Below, piece after piece: positions 1-8,083 of a stretch of 12,971 nt of DNA. The notes beneath the pieces are model-generated. The model saw nothing but the letters and a program-made list of their open reading frames with translations. It ran no database searches and was not told where the DNA came from. Position numbers and translations under genes: made by a program. Position 1 is the first letter of the stretch. Each line of letters starts with the position of its first letter. The stretch lies in contig DAOVLV010000014.1 of assembly GCA_030631085.1 (NCBI GenBank), forward strand, positions 1-12,971, read 5' to 3'. This stretch comes from Planctomycetales bacterium (GTDB lineage: Bacteria; Planctomycetota; Phycisphaerae; SM23-33).

Positions 1-1349
1 GCCAGTATTCCCGCCCCGTCAATTACCTCGCGAAGTTCCAACTCGACCAGGTCGCCGGTCAGCAGGTCTTCGGCGGCGGCGTTTTGGATGATAATTTCCC
101 CGCCGCAGAACAGGCCGCTTGCCATCCCGTCGGCAGAGTTGTCCGCGAACAGCGAGGTAGCCATCAGCAGTGAACCGTCGTCATAAGTCGTCTGCCCTGC
201 CGCACTTTCCACGACAATGTCGGCCTCGTCGGAAACGGTCAGTTCGCCTTTCCCGTACTCCCCGCCGGTCGGGACGAATCCGCTGTCCAGATAGGTCGCG
301 TTGATGGACTGAATAGGAAGCGTGTAGATGTCAACAACATTGCTGGCGCCGCTTGACATTGAGCCACCTCCCGCAAACATCGCACTGCTTGACACCGTCG
401 TCGCAGCGAGTGGTTGCCGTGCCTGCGAAAGTGTAGTCGTGGACCATGTATCCGCATCGGCATCGTATATGTCCACCACGTCGCTGTAAAACAGACCGCT
501 GCTATCAAGGGAAGTACCGCCGGCAAACATCGCCAGGTTCCCCACCGTTGTAGAGGCCAGATAGCTTCGTCCCTGTGAGAGTGTCGCTGTGGACCATGTG
601 TCCGTATCGGAGTTGTAAATGTCAACGGTTGCACTGGGGGCACTACTACCCCAGCCTCCTGCGAAGATTGCCAGGTTGCCCACCGTTGTAGCGGTCAGGT
701 TGTCCCGCTGCTGCGAAAGCGTAGCTGTAGTCCAAAGCGTTGTCTCGGGGTCATAAATATTTACGACGTTAGTGTAACCCGAGTGGAAGAACGCCCTGTT
801 CCCCACAGCAGTTGCTACGGTCCTGCCTCCACCCTGAGGGAGCGCATCGGTAGTCCACAAACCTGTATTTGCATCGTAGATGTCCACCGTATTCACGTTC
901 GTACCGCTTCCGGCCCAGCCACCGGCTATAATAACCTTGCTTCCGACCGTAACCGCGCCCGGGGCGCTGCGAGCTTGAGAAAGCGAATCTGTGGACCACA
1001 GCCCCGTATCGGCATCGAAGATGTCCACGACATCGCTATGTCGGTTACTGGCATACTCGCCCCCGGCAAACATCGCCTTGCTGCCTACTGTTGTGGCAGC
1101 CAAATCATGACGCGCTTGCGAGAGCGTGTCGGTTGTCCACAAACCTGTACCGGCATCGTATATGTCAACAACGTTGCAATAGGGATACCCCCCGGCAAAC
1201 ATTGCTTCATCCCCCACGCTCGTGGCCGCGGGGTTATACCGCCCCTGCGACAACGTTGCCGTAGTGTGAATGACGTCGGACGCGAACACCGATCCGGAAA
1301 AAACCAATACTGACAATACGACTACACAACTGGTCCATTTTGCTCTCAT
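1..1349 (-). CDS. Kelch-repeat secreted protein, 3' end outside window
   Basis: This minus-strand frame is open from an ATG at 1349 to the left edge (449 codons visible, no stop). The start is supported by AAAGGAG 8 nt upstream and by a signal peptide starting MRAKWTSCVVVLSVLVF and ending near FASDV. About residues 28-340 form seven tandem units of 41-50 residues with the pattern LSQxR-x3-AxTTVG-x3-MFAGG-xn-VDIYDAxTxxW, which is the Kelch beta-propeller pattern; the fourth unit is degenerate (PQGGG, FFHSG). From about residue 347 the protein changes to a module (INATYLDSGFVPTGGEYG...) that is nearly the same as the C-terminal part of the beta-solenoid protein at 3328-6648. That relative ends in a PEP-CTERM tag, so this protein probably does too, beyond the window. 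Likely role: exported beta-propeller displayed at the cell surface or matrix; ligand unknown. Confidence 0.9.
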   Translation of the reverse strand, partial: MRAKWTSCVVVLSVLVFSGSVFASDVIHTTATLSQGRYNPAATSVGDEAMFAGGYPYCNVVDIYDAGTGLWTTDTLSQARHDLAATTVGSKAMFAGGEYASNRHSDVVDIFDADTGLWSTDSLSQARSAPGAVTVGSKVIIAGGWAGSGTNVNTVDIYDANTGLWTTDALPQGGGRTVATAVGNRAFFHSGYTNVVNIYDPETTLWTTATLSQQRDNLTATTVGNLAIFAGGWGSSAPSATVDIYNSDTDTWSTATLSQGRSYLASTTVGNLAMFAGGTSLDSSGLFYSDVVDIYDADADTWSTTTLSQARQPLAATTVSSSAMFAGGGSMSSGASNVVDIYTLPIQSINATYLDSGFVPTGGEYGKGELTVSDEADIVVESAAGQTTYDDGSLLMATSLFADNSADGMASGLFCGGEIIIQNAAAEDLLTGDLVELELREVIDGAGIL

Positions 1350-1500
1350 CGTTCATGCTCCTTTACTGTTTCAGTTCTCCTGACCGGGAAAAACACCCGG
1401 TCAATTCCAATCCAAGGCTGATGAAACAGGTGAGCGGACCGTTCCTCAGCGCCCATACCCGCATAAGCGGACTTCCAACCCATGAGCGACTGGGTGAACA
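1350..1500 (-). promoter_or_regulatory. Structured 5' leader, copy 1 (upstream of the Kelch gene)
   Basis: Upstream of the Kelch start lies a leader that is clearly related to 6649-6810. Reading the minus strand, CTGTTTCA (1429-1422) can pair with TGAAACAG (1373-1366) just before the ribosome binding site AAAGGAG (1364-1358). Inside that stem is a perfect 8-bp hairpin with a 7-nt loop (1381-1403, arms TGACCGGG/CCCGGTCA). Further upstream is a CCGC/GCGG hairpin (1459-1470). The element could be a structured RNA or simply a dispersed repeat. No known riboswitch class is recognised. Confidence 0.5.
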
Positions 1501-1510
1501 AACTTCCTCA

Positions 1511-1687
1511 CGATGGGAACTTGGCCGTGCGGCCTAAGGTGTGTTTGAGTGAGCACTGATCCTGCTTCGCCGAGGCTTCGCAGGACATGTCGCCCACACC
1601 CTCTTACTGAATCGGCAAGGCTCTTGCCGAAACGCAGCTACTCCGCCGCTCCCAAAGCGGGCTGGAGCATGTAATATTCAATTGTAT
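1511..1687 (-). repeat. Array 3' repeat, copy A
   Basis: This is the longest copy of the structured repeat that starts directly after the stop codon of the array genes. It carries GGCC-GTGC-GGCC near its distal end, a GGTGTG (1538-1543)/CACACC (1595-1600) stem, a CGGCAAG-AGC-CTTGCCG type hairpin (1613-1629 region) and a CTCCGCCGC/GCGG-GC-TGGAG hairpin (1641-1667 region). An extra block of about 30 bp (near 1557-1590) inside the GGTGTG stem is shared only with copy F. Confidence 0.85.
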
Positions 1688-3085
1688 TTATTTCCTCCGT
1701 CGTCGAATCAACGCCAACGCCCCGACAGTCAGCAGGCTCAACGTCGCCGGTTCGGGTACGGAAAGATAGACATAATAGCTTCCGGAGCCTTCTGCCCCAA
1801 AATCTGCGTAAGGTGCGCCAATACCGAAATCAGGAATACCATCAGTGTTAATGTCGCCGAGGGCGGTTATGGTTCTACCGAAACCATCACCTGCGGAATC
1901 ACCTTCGATTTCGCCAACGATCTCTTGGAGATATGGGCTGTAAAAAATTACTTTACCGCTGAAATTTTCAGATCGGCTTCCGATGGCAATATCGTCATGG
2001 CCGTCGCCGTCCACATCGCCGATGTTCTCGACCATTGCCCCGAAATACCCTTCAATCGCCTGGGGCTTGGGCAGTTCCCACAAGAGATTCCCGTTGGAAC
2101 CGTCGTAGAAATACACTGTGCCGCTGGTTTCGTATTCGCCGGTTGCAACAGGGCAGGGGCCTCCTATGGCAAAGTCAACCACACCATCTCCGGTGAAATC
2201 ACCAGCCGCAGCTAGCGGGTTCTGCCCGAGGCTCTGTAGTGCCCCAATATCGGTGTTCGTTCGAGGCCCGTCAAAATGAAACTCTTCGATATCCTCGACG
2301 TAAACTGTTCCGCTTACCGTTGTCGCGCCGCTGATTAGATGCACTCGTCCACGGTGGTCAAACGGGTTCTCGCTTGAGGAAAACAGGAAGTCATCAATAT
2401 CGTCGTTGCCTACGACGTCGCCAACGTTTCTGACAGCGGGATCGTTGCCTTGGCAGTAGGCTTGAATCGTCATCCTTCTTGTTATTCCTGACGCGTCCTT
2501 GCTGAACCATTCTACGAAGGTGCCTAGTCCGCCGCAGGCCGGTCTTGTGGCTTCCAAGAGGTCCCCGTTCGTGCCCAAGGCCTCCACCGCCCTGCCGAAG
2601 TAATGTGTATCGCCTCCACCTGTTTCCTGGTGGATCAATGCAGGATGAGACGCATAATCTCCGCCGATAGTTCTGTCGGCGCCATTGCACCAAAGAACGT
2701 ATTCTCCAAACATCGCCCCGGCGGCATAGTCTGGAACACCGTCCCCGGTCACGTCGGAAAGCCCACACACGCTATATCCGAGTTTGTTGTTACCCCCTCC
2801 ATCGTCAATGCGAGCAAGCGTCGTACCTCCGGCCATCGTTTGCCCAATAAGGTAAACGTGCGATGAGCAACTCCCGCCGCCCCATCCCGGGGCCCCAATC
2901 ACAAGGTCGCTTTGGCCATCTCCCGTCACGTCCGCGACACGTGATGCAGACCATCCAAAACAATCACCGCTGGATTCTCCGTCCAAACGGTATGCAAGAT
3001 AATACTGGGGCACCTGACCGACCGCGACTGCCCCCATAAGTCCCACCAGCAAACAAATCCCGATACATTTATTATGTCGTAACAC
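1688..3085 (-). CDS. FG-GAP repeat PEP-CTERM protein
   Basis: A 465-residue protein read from GTG at 3085, which has AGGAG 7 nt upstream; no closer ATG fits. The N terminus (MLRHNKCIGICLLVGLMGAV) is a signal peptide. FG-GAP/integrin-alpha type calcium-loop motifs occur at about residues 52-66 (DVTGDGQSDLVIGAP), 111-124, 222-234 (degenerate), 295-310 (GDFTGDGVVDFAIGGP), 356-370 (GDVDGDGHDDIAIGS) and 410-425. This indicates a seven-bladed-like beta-propeller that binds calcium. It ends with VPEPAT at 443, a hydrophobic stretch and IRRRRK, a PEP-CTERM sorting signal that an exosortase would be expected to recognise. Repeat A begins straight after the stop. A perfect 18-bp palindrome lies about 50 bp upstream of the start. 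Cell-surface or matrix protein; ligand unknown. Confidence 0.93.
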   Translation of the reverse strand: MLRHNKCIGICLLVGLMGAVAVGQVPQYYLAYRLDGESSGDCFGWSASRVADVTGDGQSDLVIGAPGWGGGSCSSHVYLIGQTMAGGTTLARIDDGGGNNKLGYSVCGLSDVTGDGVPDYAAGAMFGEYVLWCNGADRTIGGDYASHPALIHQETGGGDTHYFGRAVEALGTNGDLLEATRPACGGLGTFVEWFSKDASGITRRMTIQAYCQGNDPAVRNVGDVVGNDDIDDFLFSSSENPFDHRGRVHLISGATTVSGTVYVEDIEEFHFDGPRTNTDIGALQSLGQNPLAAAGDFTGDGVVDFAIGGPCPVATGEYETSGTVYFYDGSNGNLLWELPKPQAIEGYFGAMVENIGDVDGDGHDDIAIGSRSENFSGKVIFYSPYLQEIVGEIEGDSAGDGFGRTITALGDINTDGIPDFGIGAPYADFGAEGSGSYYVYLSVPEPATLSLLTVGALALIRRRRK

Positions 3086-3134
3086 TGCTAATCTCCTATC
3101 GGCGCTGATTGCCCGCGAATCCTGCGCCTTGCCT

Positions 3135-3152
3135 GATTCGTTGGAACGAATC
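3135..3152. promoter_or_regulatory. Perfect palindrome upstream of the FG-GAP gene
   Basis: GATTCGTTGGAACGAATC is an 8-bp perfect inverted repeat with a 2-bp centre, 50-67 bp upstream of the GTG start at 3085 and outside repeat B. Its length and position fit a dimeric repressor or activator site. It could also fold as a leader hairpin, although a 2-nt loop is unfavourable. Confidence 0.4.
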
Positions 3153-3182
3153 GACGCCGAGTACTCAAAAGACTCTTGTCTG

Positions 3183-3327
3183 TGGGAACTTGGCCGTGCG
3201 GCCTAAGGTGTGTTCGGGTGAGCGAGATCGCCCACACCCTCTCATTGAATCGGCAAGGCTCATGCCGAAACGCAGCTACTCCGCCGCTCCCTAAGCGGGC
3301 TGGAGCAAGGTCAATATTCAGTTGTAT
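3183..3327 (-). repeat. Array 3' repeat, copy B
   Basis: A copy of the structured repeat abutting the stop codon of the beta-solenoid gene. It has GGCC-GTGC-GGCC, the GGTGTG/CACACC stem with a short loop, the CGGCAAG/(C)ATGCCG hairpin and the CTCCGCCGC hairpin. Near the gene end it reads GAGCAAGGTCAATATTCAG instead of the usual GAGCATGTAATATTCAA. Confidence 0.85.
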
Positions 3328-6300
3328 TTATTTCCTCCGACGGCGAATTCCGCAGGATTTCCGCTTACGCTTCAACAACGCCACCGCCCCGACAGCCAGC
3401 AGGCTCAGCGTCGCCGGTTCGGGGACCGGTGTCAGTGTGATGTTCGAGACGCCGGTAAAGGTGCCGGAAAAATCGTCAATGTCGGCAGGGTCGATCTGGA
3501 AGGTAATCTGGACGATATCGCCCAGCGGCAGCATGAACGCCTCCTCCAGAAGCCCGCCGGTAACTTCGAACAGGCCCTGCCCTGCCAGTATTCCCGCCCC
3601 GTCAATTACCTCGCGAAGTTCCAACTCGACCAGATCGCCGGTCAGCAGGTCTTCGGCGGCGGCGTTTTGGATGATAATTTCCCCGCCGCAGAACAGGCCG
3701 CTTGCCATCCCGTCGGCAGAGTTGTCGGCGAACAGTGAGGTATCCATGCTGACCGAGCCGTTGTCGTATGTCGTCTGCCCGGCTGCACTTTCCACGACAA
3801 TGTCAGCCTCGTCGGAAACCGTCAGTTCGCCGTTCCCGTACTCCCCACCGGTCGGGACGAATCCGCTGTCCAGATAGGTCGCGTTGATACTGTCGATTGG
3901 AGGAATCTGCGTAAGCGTTCCGCCGTTGTAGATGATTGTGCCGCCGCTGTTTGCGAAGTTGAGGCAGTAGAGGTTCAGCCCGCCGAGGTCCAGTTGCGAA
4001 CCAGCCGAGAGTGTGAGATTCCTGACATACTGCGCCTCGACGCCGTCCCAGCCGGGCTGGTTGTCGTAGTTATCGACCAGTTGAACCTGCCCGACGTCGG
4101 CCCCGCCCAGTTGCAGCGTGCCGAGTGTGAAGTTGTTGTGGAAGGCCTCCCAATTCACACCCTTATCCTGCCCAGCCACCTCGAACGGATCAACATCCGC
4201 CGTCCCGCCTTCAAAGATCAGCCGGAGATTCTTCAGCCCCGAAAGCGCTGCCGAGTCGGTGCTTTCATTCTCAAAGGCCGAGCCGGTCATGTGTATCGTA
4301 GCGCCGGGCACAGCAGAGAGCCGCCCGTTTAGGGTTAGTTTGTTGCTCACCCGCAGCAAGCCACCAGCGTACTCGTAGCAGCCCCCTTGACCGAAGGTAA
4401 GAAAAGCGACGCTGTGAAGACCACCTGTCTGTTGGAATGTTCCCTCGTGAATGTTTGTCTTCCCTGTGCTCAATTCGCCGGCGCTGAGTTCGTATCGGCC
4501 AGTCCCACCGGGGCCGTCCCCCAGCAAAAGTTCTTCAGAAACCATTGCGCATCCACCACTCTGCACGAACCGCCCAGAACCATAGTGGCCGACCTCAACT
4601 TCGACAGCGGAAAACTCAGCCGTGTTACTGAGGTAATAGACACCGTTGCTGTTAAGCCTCAACTTGCTGGTGACAAGGTTGCTCCCGCCGGTGTGGATGA
4701 ACTCGCCACTACCAATCCCGCCGTAGTCGCCGACGCTCATCCAGTTGGACTGAAGAGTGCCGCCGGAGAGTTCATACTTTCCGGTACTCGCATCGGAGCC
4801 AACCTGGAGCCTCTTTCCAGCGATGTGCGTGCCGCCGGTTTGGATGAAATGGCCATCGCCATAATACCCACCTACAAACGTCACACCTGCGATGTCTAAT
4901 CGGCCAGTGCCGCTCAACTCATAGATGCCCTTCGCGCCAGCATATCTCCCGAGTACGAGCCCGTATTGGCCAGCGTAACCATCAGCATTCCGAAAGGTGA
5001 TTGACCCGCCGCTGTGGATCACGTGGCCCTCGCCGTCCTTTCCGACAATCGACATCTCGGCCGACAGATCGCCGCCCTCGATGATCAGCGCGCCCTCGGA
5101 TCCGGCGATGACACCAATGTCAAGGTTATACTCGATCTGAGTCTGCCCGGCGCTGTGGGTGAATTGTCCCGTGCCACTAGCCGCAATCAGCATGTTCCCG
5201 AGAGACAGGCTTGTGCCGTTCATTCGCGACGTGTTGTCCTCTACGGTCAATGTCCCCTTGCCTAAATCCACCGAACCGTCTGCCGTAACCTCCAGGCCAT
5301 CCGTTATGGACAGGCTGTCGCTGGACTCCGCTACGCGGAGTGAGCCATGGCACTGCACGTGACCTTCGACGCTCCCGAACGCTACGAGACGCTGATCGGT
5401 CGGGACTACCATGGTCGTGCCGGCAATGTGCGTGACGCCGGCGGAAGTGTAGTCAGCCAGATCAGTGGCCGGGTCAAATCCGGCCGGGAACATCACGAGC
5501 GTGTTCGCCGCGGTGTTGATTCGGCCGTTGGCGGCATTGGCGATGGTTCCCTTGCTCATATCCAGCATCGAACCTGCCGCCAGTTGCAGCGTCCCACCGG
5601 TGGCGGCGAAGTCAAACGTGCCTTCGTTCAGTAGGCCGCCGTTGAAGGCCATTTGCCCACCGGTAAACTCAAACCGGCTGCTCGGGTTGATCATAACCTT
5701 GCCCGCCGCCAGGCTTCCCCCGCTTTGCACGAACGTGCCCACAGTGGCGTCATACCAGTCGTCACCTACTTGGATCGCCTTCGCCGAAAGCGCTCCGCCA
5801 TGAAGCTCGTAGGTGGAATTGTATGCGCCGGTCCCGACTTCCAGCTCGTGTTGGACGACGCACTCCCCGGCAGTCTGGACAAATCGCCCCAGCCCGCTGT
5901 CGCCAACCCACAGCGCCGGGGTTTCCAACCGCCCGGTTCCCCCTAACTCGAACAGGGCTGTGTTAGGCTTGCCGTACTGGCTGGTAACGCACACGCGCCC
6001 CCATACGCTGTGCGTTCCACCAGTCAGACGGAAGGTCCCGCCACCAGATTCGCCGTAGCCGATATAGGTATAGGCAGCGCTGCTGGTCCCTCCGCTCTGC
6101 TCGAACAGTCCGTTAGTCCGGATGCTCATATCCGAGGGCGATACGTTCAAATGGCCCGACTGGAGCAGGTAGTGCCCCCCTCCAGTATCGAAGTAGCCAA
6201 TGGACAGTCCGGCCAATGAAGCCGTACCTCCAGTCTGCACAAAGACGCCGTTCCCTTGCGAGCCCACGCTGACATATGAACTCAGCGTAGCGTCGCCGCT

Positions 6301-6648
6301 GAGCTCGTACAGGCCGACACCTCCCACGCTGTATCCGAGGCGGAAGGTGTAAACCGATACCGTCCCATTTGTGTGGACCACCGTGCCCTGCCCCGTGTCG
6401 CCGACATAGGCACGGATGGAGTTGGAGATGTCCGATCCAATCTCGGCCGTTCCGCCGTTGTCGATGTAGGCGGTGTCATCAAACCTCGGCACGCCGGCCG
6501 TCCAGTTGGCCAGGTCGAACCAGTCGCCCGCTGCGGGCGGGGGAAGTTTCCAGTAGGTATTGCCGGCTGGGGCTGCGGTCGCGCAGGCCATTACGATCAC
6601 AAAGGCAAACAAAGTTCCTATTACGTGTGCATTTCGTTTAGTTCCCAT
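3328..6648 (-). CDS. Large beta-solenoid (beta-helix) repeat PEP-CTERM protein
   Basis: 1106 residues from ATG at 6648, chosen because AGGAG lies 7 nt upstream; the frame stays open further upstream (to 6717) but lacks a binding site there. Signal peptide: MGTKRNAHVIGTLFAFVIVM...APAG. Residues about 50-880 contain more than 20 short units of roughly 20-25 residues, with alternating endings such as GxFVQTGGT and YELSGG and a V-G step between them. This is typical of right-handed beta-helix or autotransporter-like passenger repeats. About residues 918-1075 are a separate module (INATYLDSGFVPTGGEYG...) shared with the Kelch protein. VPEPAT at 1075 is followed by a helix and an unusually long basic tail, KRKRKSCGIRRRRK. 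No catalytic motif is visible, so a structural or adhesive surface role is inferred. Confidence 0.92.
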   Translation of the reverse strand: MGTKRNAHVIGTLFAFVIVMACATAAPAGNTYWKLPPPAAGDWFDLANWTAGVPRFDDTAYIDNGGTAEIGSDISNSIRAYVGDTGQGTVVHTNGTVSVYTFRLGYSVGGVGLYELSGDATLSSYVSVGSQGNGVFVQTGGTASLAGLSIGYFDTGGGHYLLQSGHLNVSPSDMSIRTNGLFEQSGGTSSAAYTYIGYGESGGGTFRLTGGTHSVWGRVCVTSQYGKPNTALFELGGTGRLETPALWVGDSGLGRFVQTAGECVVQHELEVGTGAYNSTYELHGGALSAKAIQVGDDWYDATVGTFVQSGGSLAAGKVMINPSSRFEFTGGQMAFNGGLLNEGTFDFAATGGTLQLAAGSMLDMSKGTIANAANGRINTAANTLVMFPAGFDPATDLADYTSAGVTHIAGTTMVVPTDQRLVAFGSVEGHVQCHGSLRVAESSDSLSITDGLEVTADGSVDLGKGTLTVEDNTSRMNGTSLSLGNMLIAASGTGQFTHSAGQTQIEYNLDIGVIAGSEGALIIEGGDLSAEMSIVGKDGEGHVIHSGGSITFRNADGYAGQYGLVLGRYAGAKGIYELSGTGRLDIAGVTFVGGYYGDGHFIQTGGTHIAGKRLQVGSDASTGKYELSGGTLQSNWMSVGDYGGIGSGEFIHTGGSNLVTSKLRLNSNGVYYLSNTAEFSAVEVEVGHYGSGRFVQSGGCAMVSEELLLGDGPGGTGRYELSAGELSTGKTNIHEGTFQQTGGLHSVAFLTFGQGGCYEYAGGLLRVSNKLTLNGRLSAVPGATIHMTGSAFENESTDSAALSGLKNLRLIFEGGTADVDPFEVAGQDKGVNWEAFHNNFTLGTLQLGGADVGQVQLVDNYDNQPGWDGVEAQYVRNLTLSAGSQLDLGGLNLYCLNFANSGGTIIYNGGTLTQIPPIDSINATYLDSGFVPTGGEYGNGELTVSDEADIVVESAAGQTTYDNGSVSMDTSLFADNSADGMASGLFCGGEIIIQNAAAEDLLTGDLVELELREVIDGAGILAGQGLFEVTGGLLEEAFMLPLGDIVQITFQIDPADIDDFSGTFTGVSNITLTPVPEPATLSLLAVGAVALLKRKRKSCGIRRRRK

Positions 6649-6810
6649 TGTCATGCTCCTTCCTGTTTCAGTTCTCCAAGGCCACGCGAAGCGCGAGGCT
6701 AATTTCTTCCAAACCAAGGCTGATGAAACAGGTGAGCGGCCAGTTCCTCAGCGCCCATACCCGCCGTTAAGCGGGCTTCCAACCCATGAGCGCCTGGGCT
6801 TGCAAACCTC
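6649..6810 (-). promoter_or_regulatory. Structured 5' leader, copy 2 (upstream of the beta-solenoid gene)
   Basis: Closely related to 1350-1500. On the minus strand CCTGTTTCA (6732-6724) can pair over 9 bp with TGAAACAGG (6670-6662), directly upstream of the AGGAG of the beta-solenoid gene. The enclosed hairpin occupies the same place as in copy 1 but has a different sequence (6681-6699: GCC-A-CGCG-AAG-CGCG-A-GGC). The upstream hairpin is CCCGC/GCGGG (6760-6775), one pair longer than in copy 1. Sequence differs while pairing is kept, which hints at selected RNA structure. Confidence 0.5.
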
Positions 6811-6834
6811 CATATCCTCACTTTAAAAGGCGTA

Positions 6835-7860
6835 CTACTTTCTGCGTCGTCGAATTCCGCAGGATTTCCGCTTACGCTTCAACAACGCCACCGCCCCGAC
6901 AGCCAGTAGGCTCAGCGTGGCCGGCTCGGGGATGACTACGATCTGGATTGGACCCGCAGGCGCCTCGTAGCGATTCACCTCATACAACACTACCGCATTG
7001 GAGCCGTCCAGGTCGGATTGAATGAGACGCGAGAATATCCCCTGGTTCGGCCCGGAATGTTCCTGACGAAGATCATTGTAATAAAGCTTATCTCCGAAGC
7101 GCTGAACGTCGCGCGGACTATCAGCACCATTGATGTTCGTTAGATCCGTGCCGTCAAATCCTACTTTGAAGATGTGTCCATCAAACCAATCCGCCCCGTA
7201 GATCAACTGATTTTCCAGGTCGAGTGAGATCGAGTACGCATAGGCTTCGACGACAACCTGGCGGTTGGCGCCGTCCAGGTTGCAGCGCTCAATCTTCGGC
7301 GTGCACATGGCACCGGAGCTGGAAGTAAAGTATAGTCGATTACCTGACGGGTCCACCTCCAAGGCAGATTCAAGGTCTGCGTCGGTCATAATAGTTACCA
7401 CGTCGGTTCCGTCCAGGTTCATCCGGGCGATACGGTCGTCGGTATATCCACGTTTCTCAGTGAAATAGATGTGCCCTGTATTCGAGTTGATGGCAATCTG
7501 AAAGAGACAATCGCCGGACCCGTCCTGCTGTGGAAGCGCCGTGGTGTAGAGCACCTCGACGTTAGAACCGTCCAGATTGCTGCGACAGACCCGACCCCTA
7601 GCTGAAGAGTCCCATGAAGCACCGTTGTCGGACCAGTACATCTTCCCAGCGTTGGCGTCAATGTCCAAACCCATTAGAGCCGTCTGAGTGGTCAGGATTA
7701 CCTGAAAATCGCTACCGTCAGACTGGATGCGGTTAATTGTATCCGCGTTATTATCGGCCCAGTACACCCGCGGCATAGACGCCGTGGCTGAAGAAAGTGT
7801 CAAAACCGGCAACAAGAAAACTACCAATATGAAAATTCGACCCCGCTTCAATAGTCCCAT
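6835..7860 (-). CDS. YWTD/LDL-receptor-type beta-propeller PEP-CTERM protein
   Basis: 341 residues from ATG at 7860, with GGAGG 6 nt upstream. Signal peptide: MGLLKRGRIFILVVFLLPVLT. The body has about six blades of roughly 40-45 residues of the form xMYWSDNG...GRVCRSNLDGSNVEVL, including VYWADN, MYWSDN, IYFTEK, LYFTSS and IYGADW, each followed by NLDG/SDG/FDG turns. These are the hallmarks of YWTD (LDL receptor class B-like) propellers, which mediate protein or glycan binding at surfaces. IPEPAT at residue 310 begins the sorting tag, and the tail is the same long KRKRKSCGIRRRRK form as in the beta-solenoid protein. The stop codon is TAG rather than TAA. The usual 3' repeat is absent here; the leader of the next gene follows within 25-35 bp. 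Confidence 0.92.
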   Translation of the reverse strand: MGLLKRGRIFILVVFLLPVLTLSSATASMPRVYWADNNADTINRIQSDGSDFQVILTTQTALMGLDIDANAGKMYWSDNGASWDSSARGRVCRSNLDGSNVEVLYTTALPQQDGSGDCLFQIAINSNTGHIYFTEKRGYTDDRIARMNLDGTDVVTIMTDADLESALEVDPSGNRLYFTSSSGAMCTPKIERCNLDGANRQVVVEAYAYSISLDLENQLIYGADWFDGHIFKVGFDGTDLTNINGADSPRDVQRFGDKLYYNDLRQEHSGPNQGIFSRLIQSDLDGSNAVVLYEVNRYEAPAGPIQIVVIPEPATLSLLAVGAVALLKRKRKSCGIRRRRK

Positions 7861-7937
7861 CTCAAACCTCCATTCTCGTATTTCGCCCGTCCGGATATGC
7901 AGAACACCGGCGTTGGGTAAATCATAAAAATAATCAA

Positions 7938-8083
7938 CGGGAACTCGGCCGGTGGCGGCCTAAGGTGTGTTCGAGTGAGCGAGATTCGCCCACACCCTCT
8001 CATTGAATCGGCAAGGCTCATGCCGAAACGCAGCTACTCCGCCGCTCCCAAAGCGGGCTGGAGCATGTAATATTCAATTGTAT
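7938..8083 (-). repeat. Array 3' repeat, copy C
   Basis: A full copy with GGCCGGTGGCGGCC at the distal end, the GGTGTG/CACACC stem, the CGGCAAG/ATGCCG hairpin and the CTCCGCCGC hairpin. It abuts a relic tag coding end (8084-8134) rather than the functional stop of the neighbouring HAF gene, which lies 50 bp further on. Confidence 0.85.

Noticed and set aside
1381..1403. Intrinsic terminator (8-bp stem inside the Kelch leader)
   Set aside because: No T-run follows the stem on either strand, and it lies inside the leader just before the ribosome binding site.
1419..1429. Hammerhead ribozyme core (CTGATGAAAC on the plus strand near 1419 and 6720)
   Set aside because: CTGATGA is followed at once by AAC with no stem II and separate GAAA, so the catalytic core is absent. 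The motif is one arm of the leader stem on the other strand.
1350..1500. Known riboswitch (c-di-GMP, TPP, cobalamin) in the leader
   Set aside because: None of the conserved core sequences of these classes could be found in the leader copies.
3176..3877. Plus-strand frame of 233 codons
   Set aside because: It is antisense to the C-terminal part of the beta-solenoid protein and repeat B; the protein is Ser/Pro-rich with no domain, as expected for a shadow frame.
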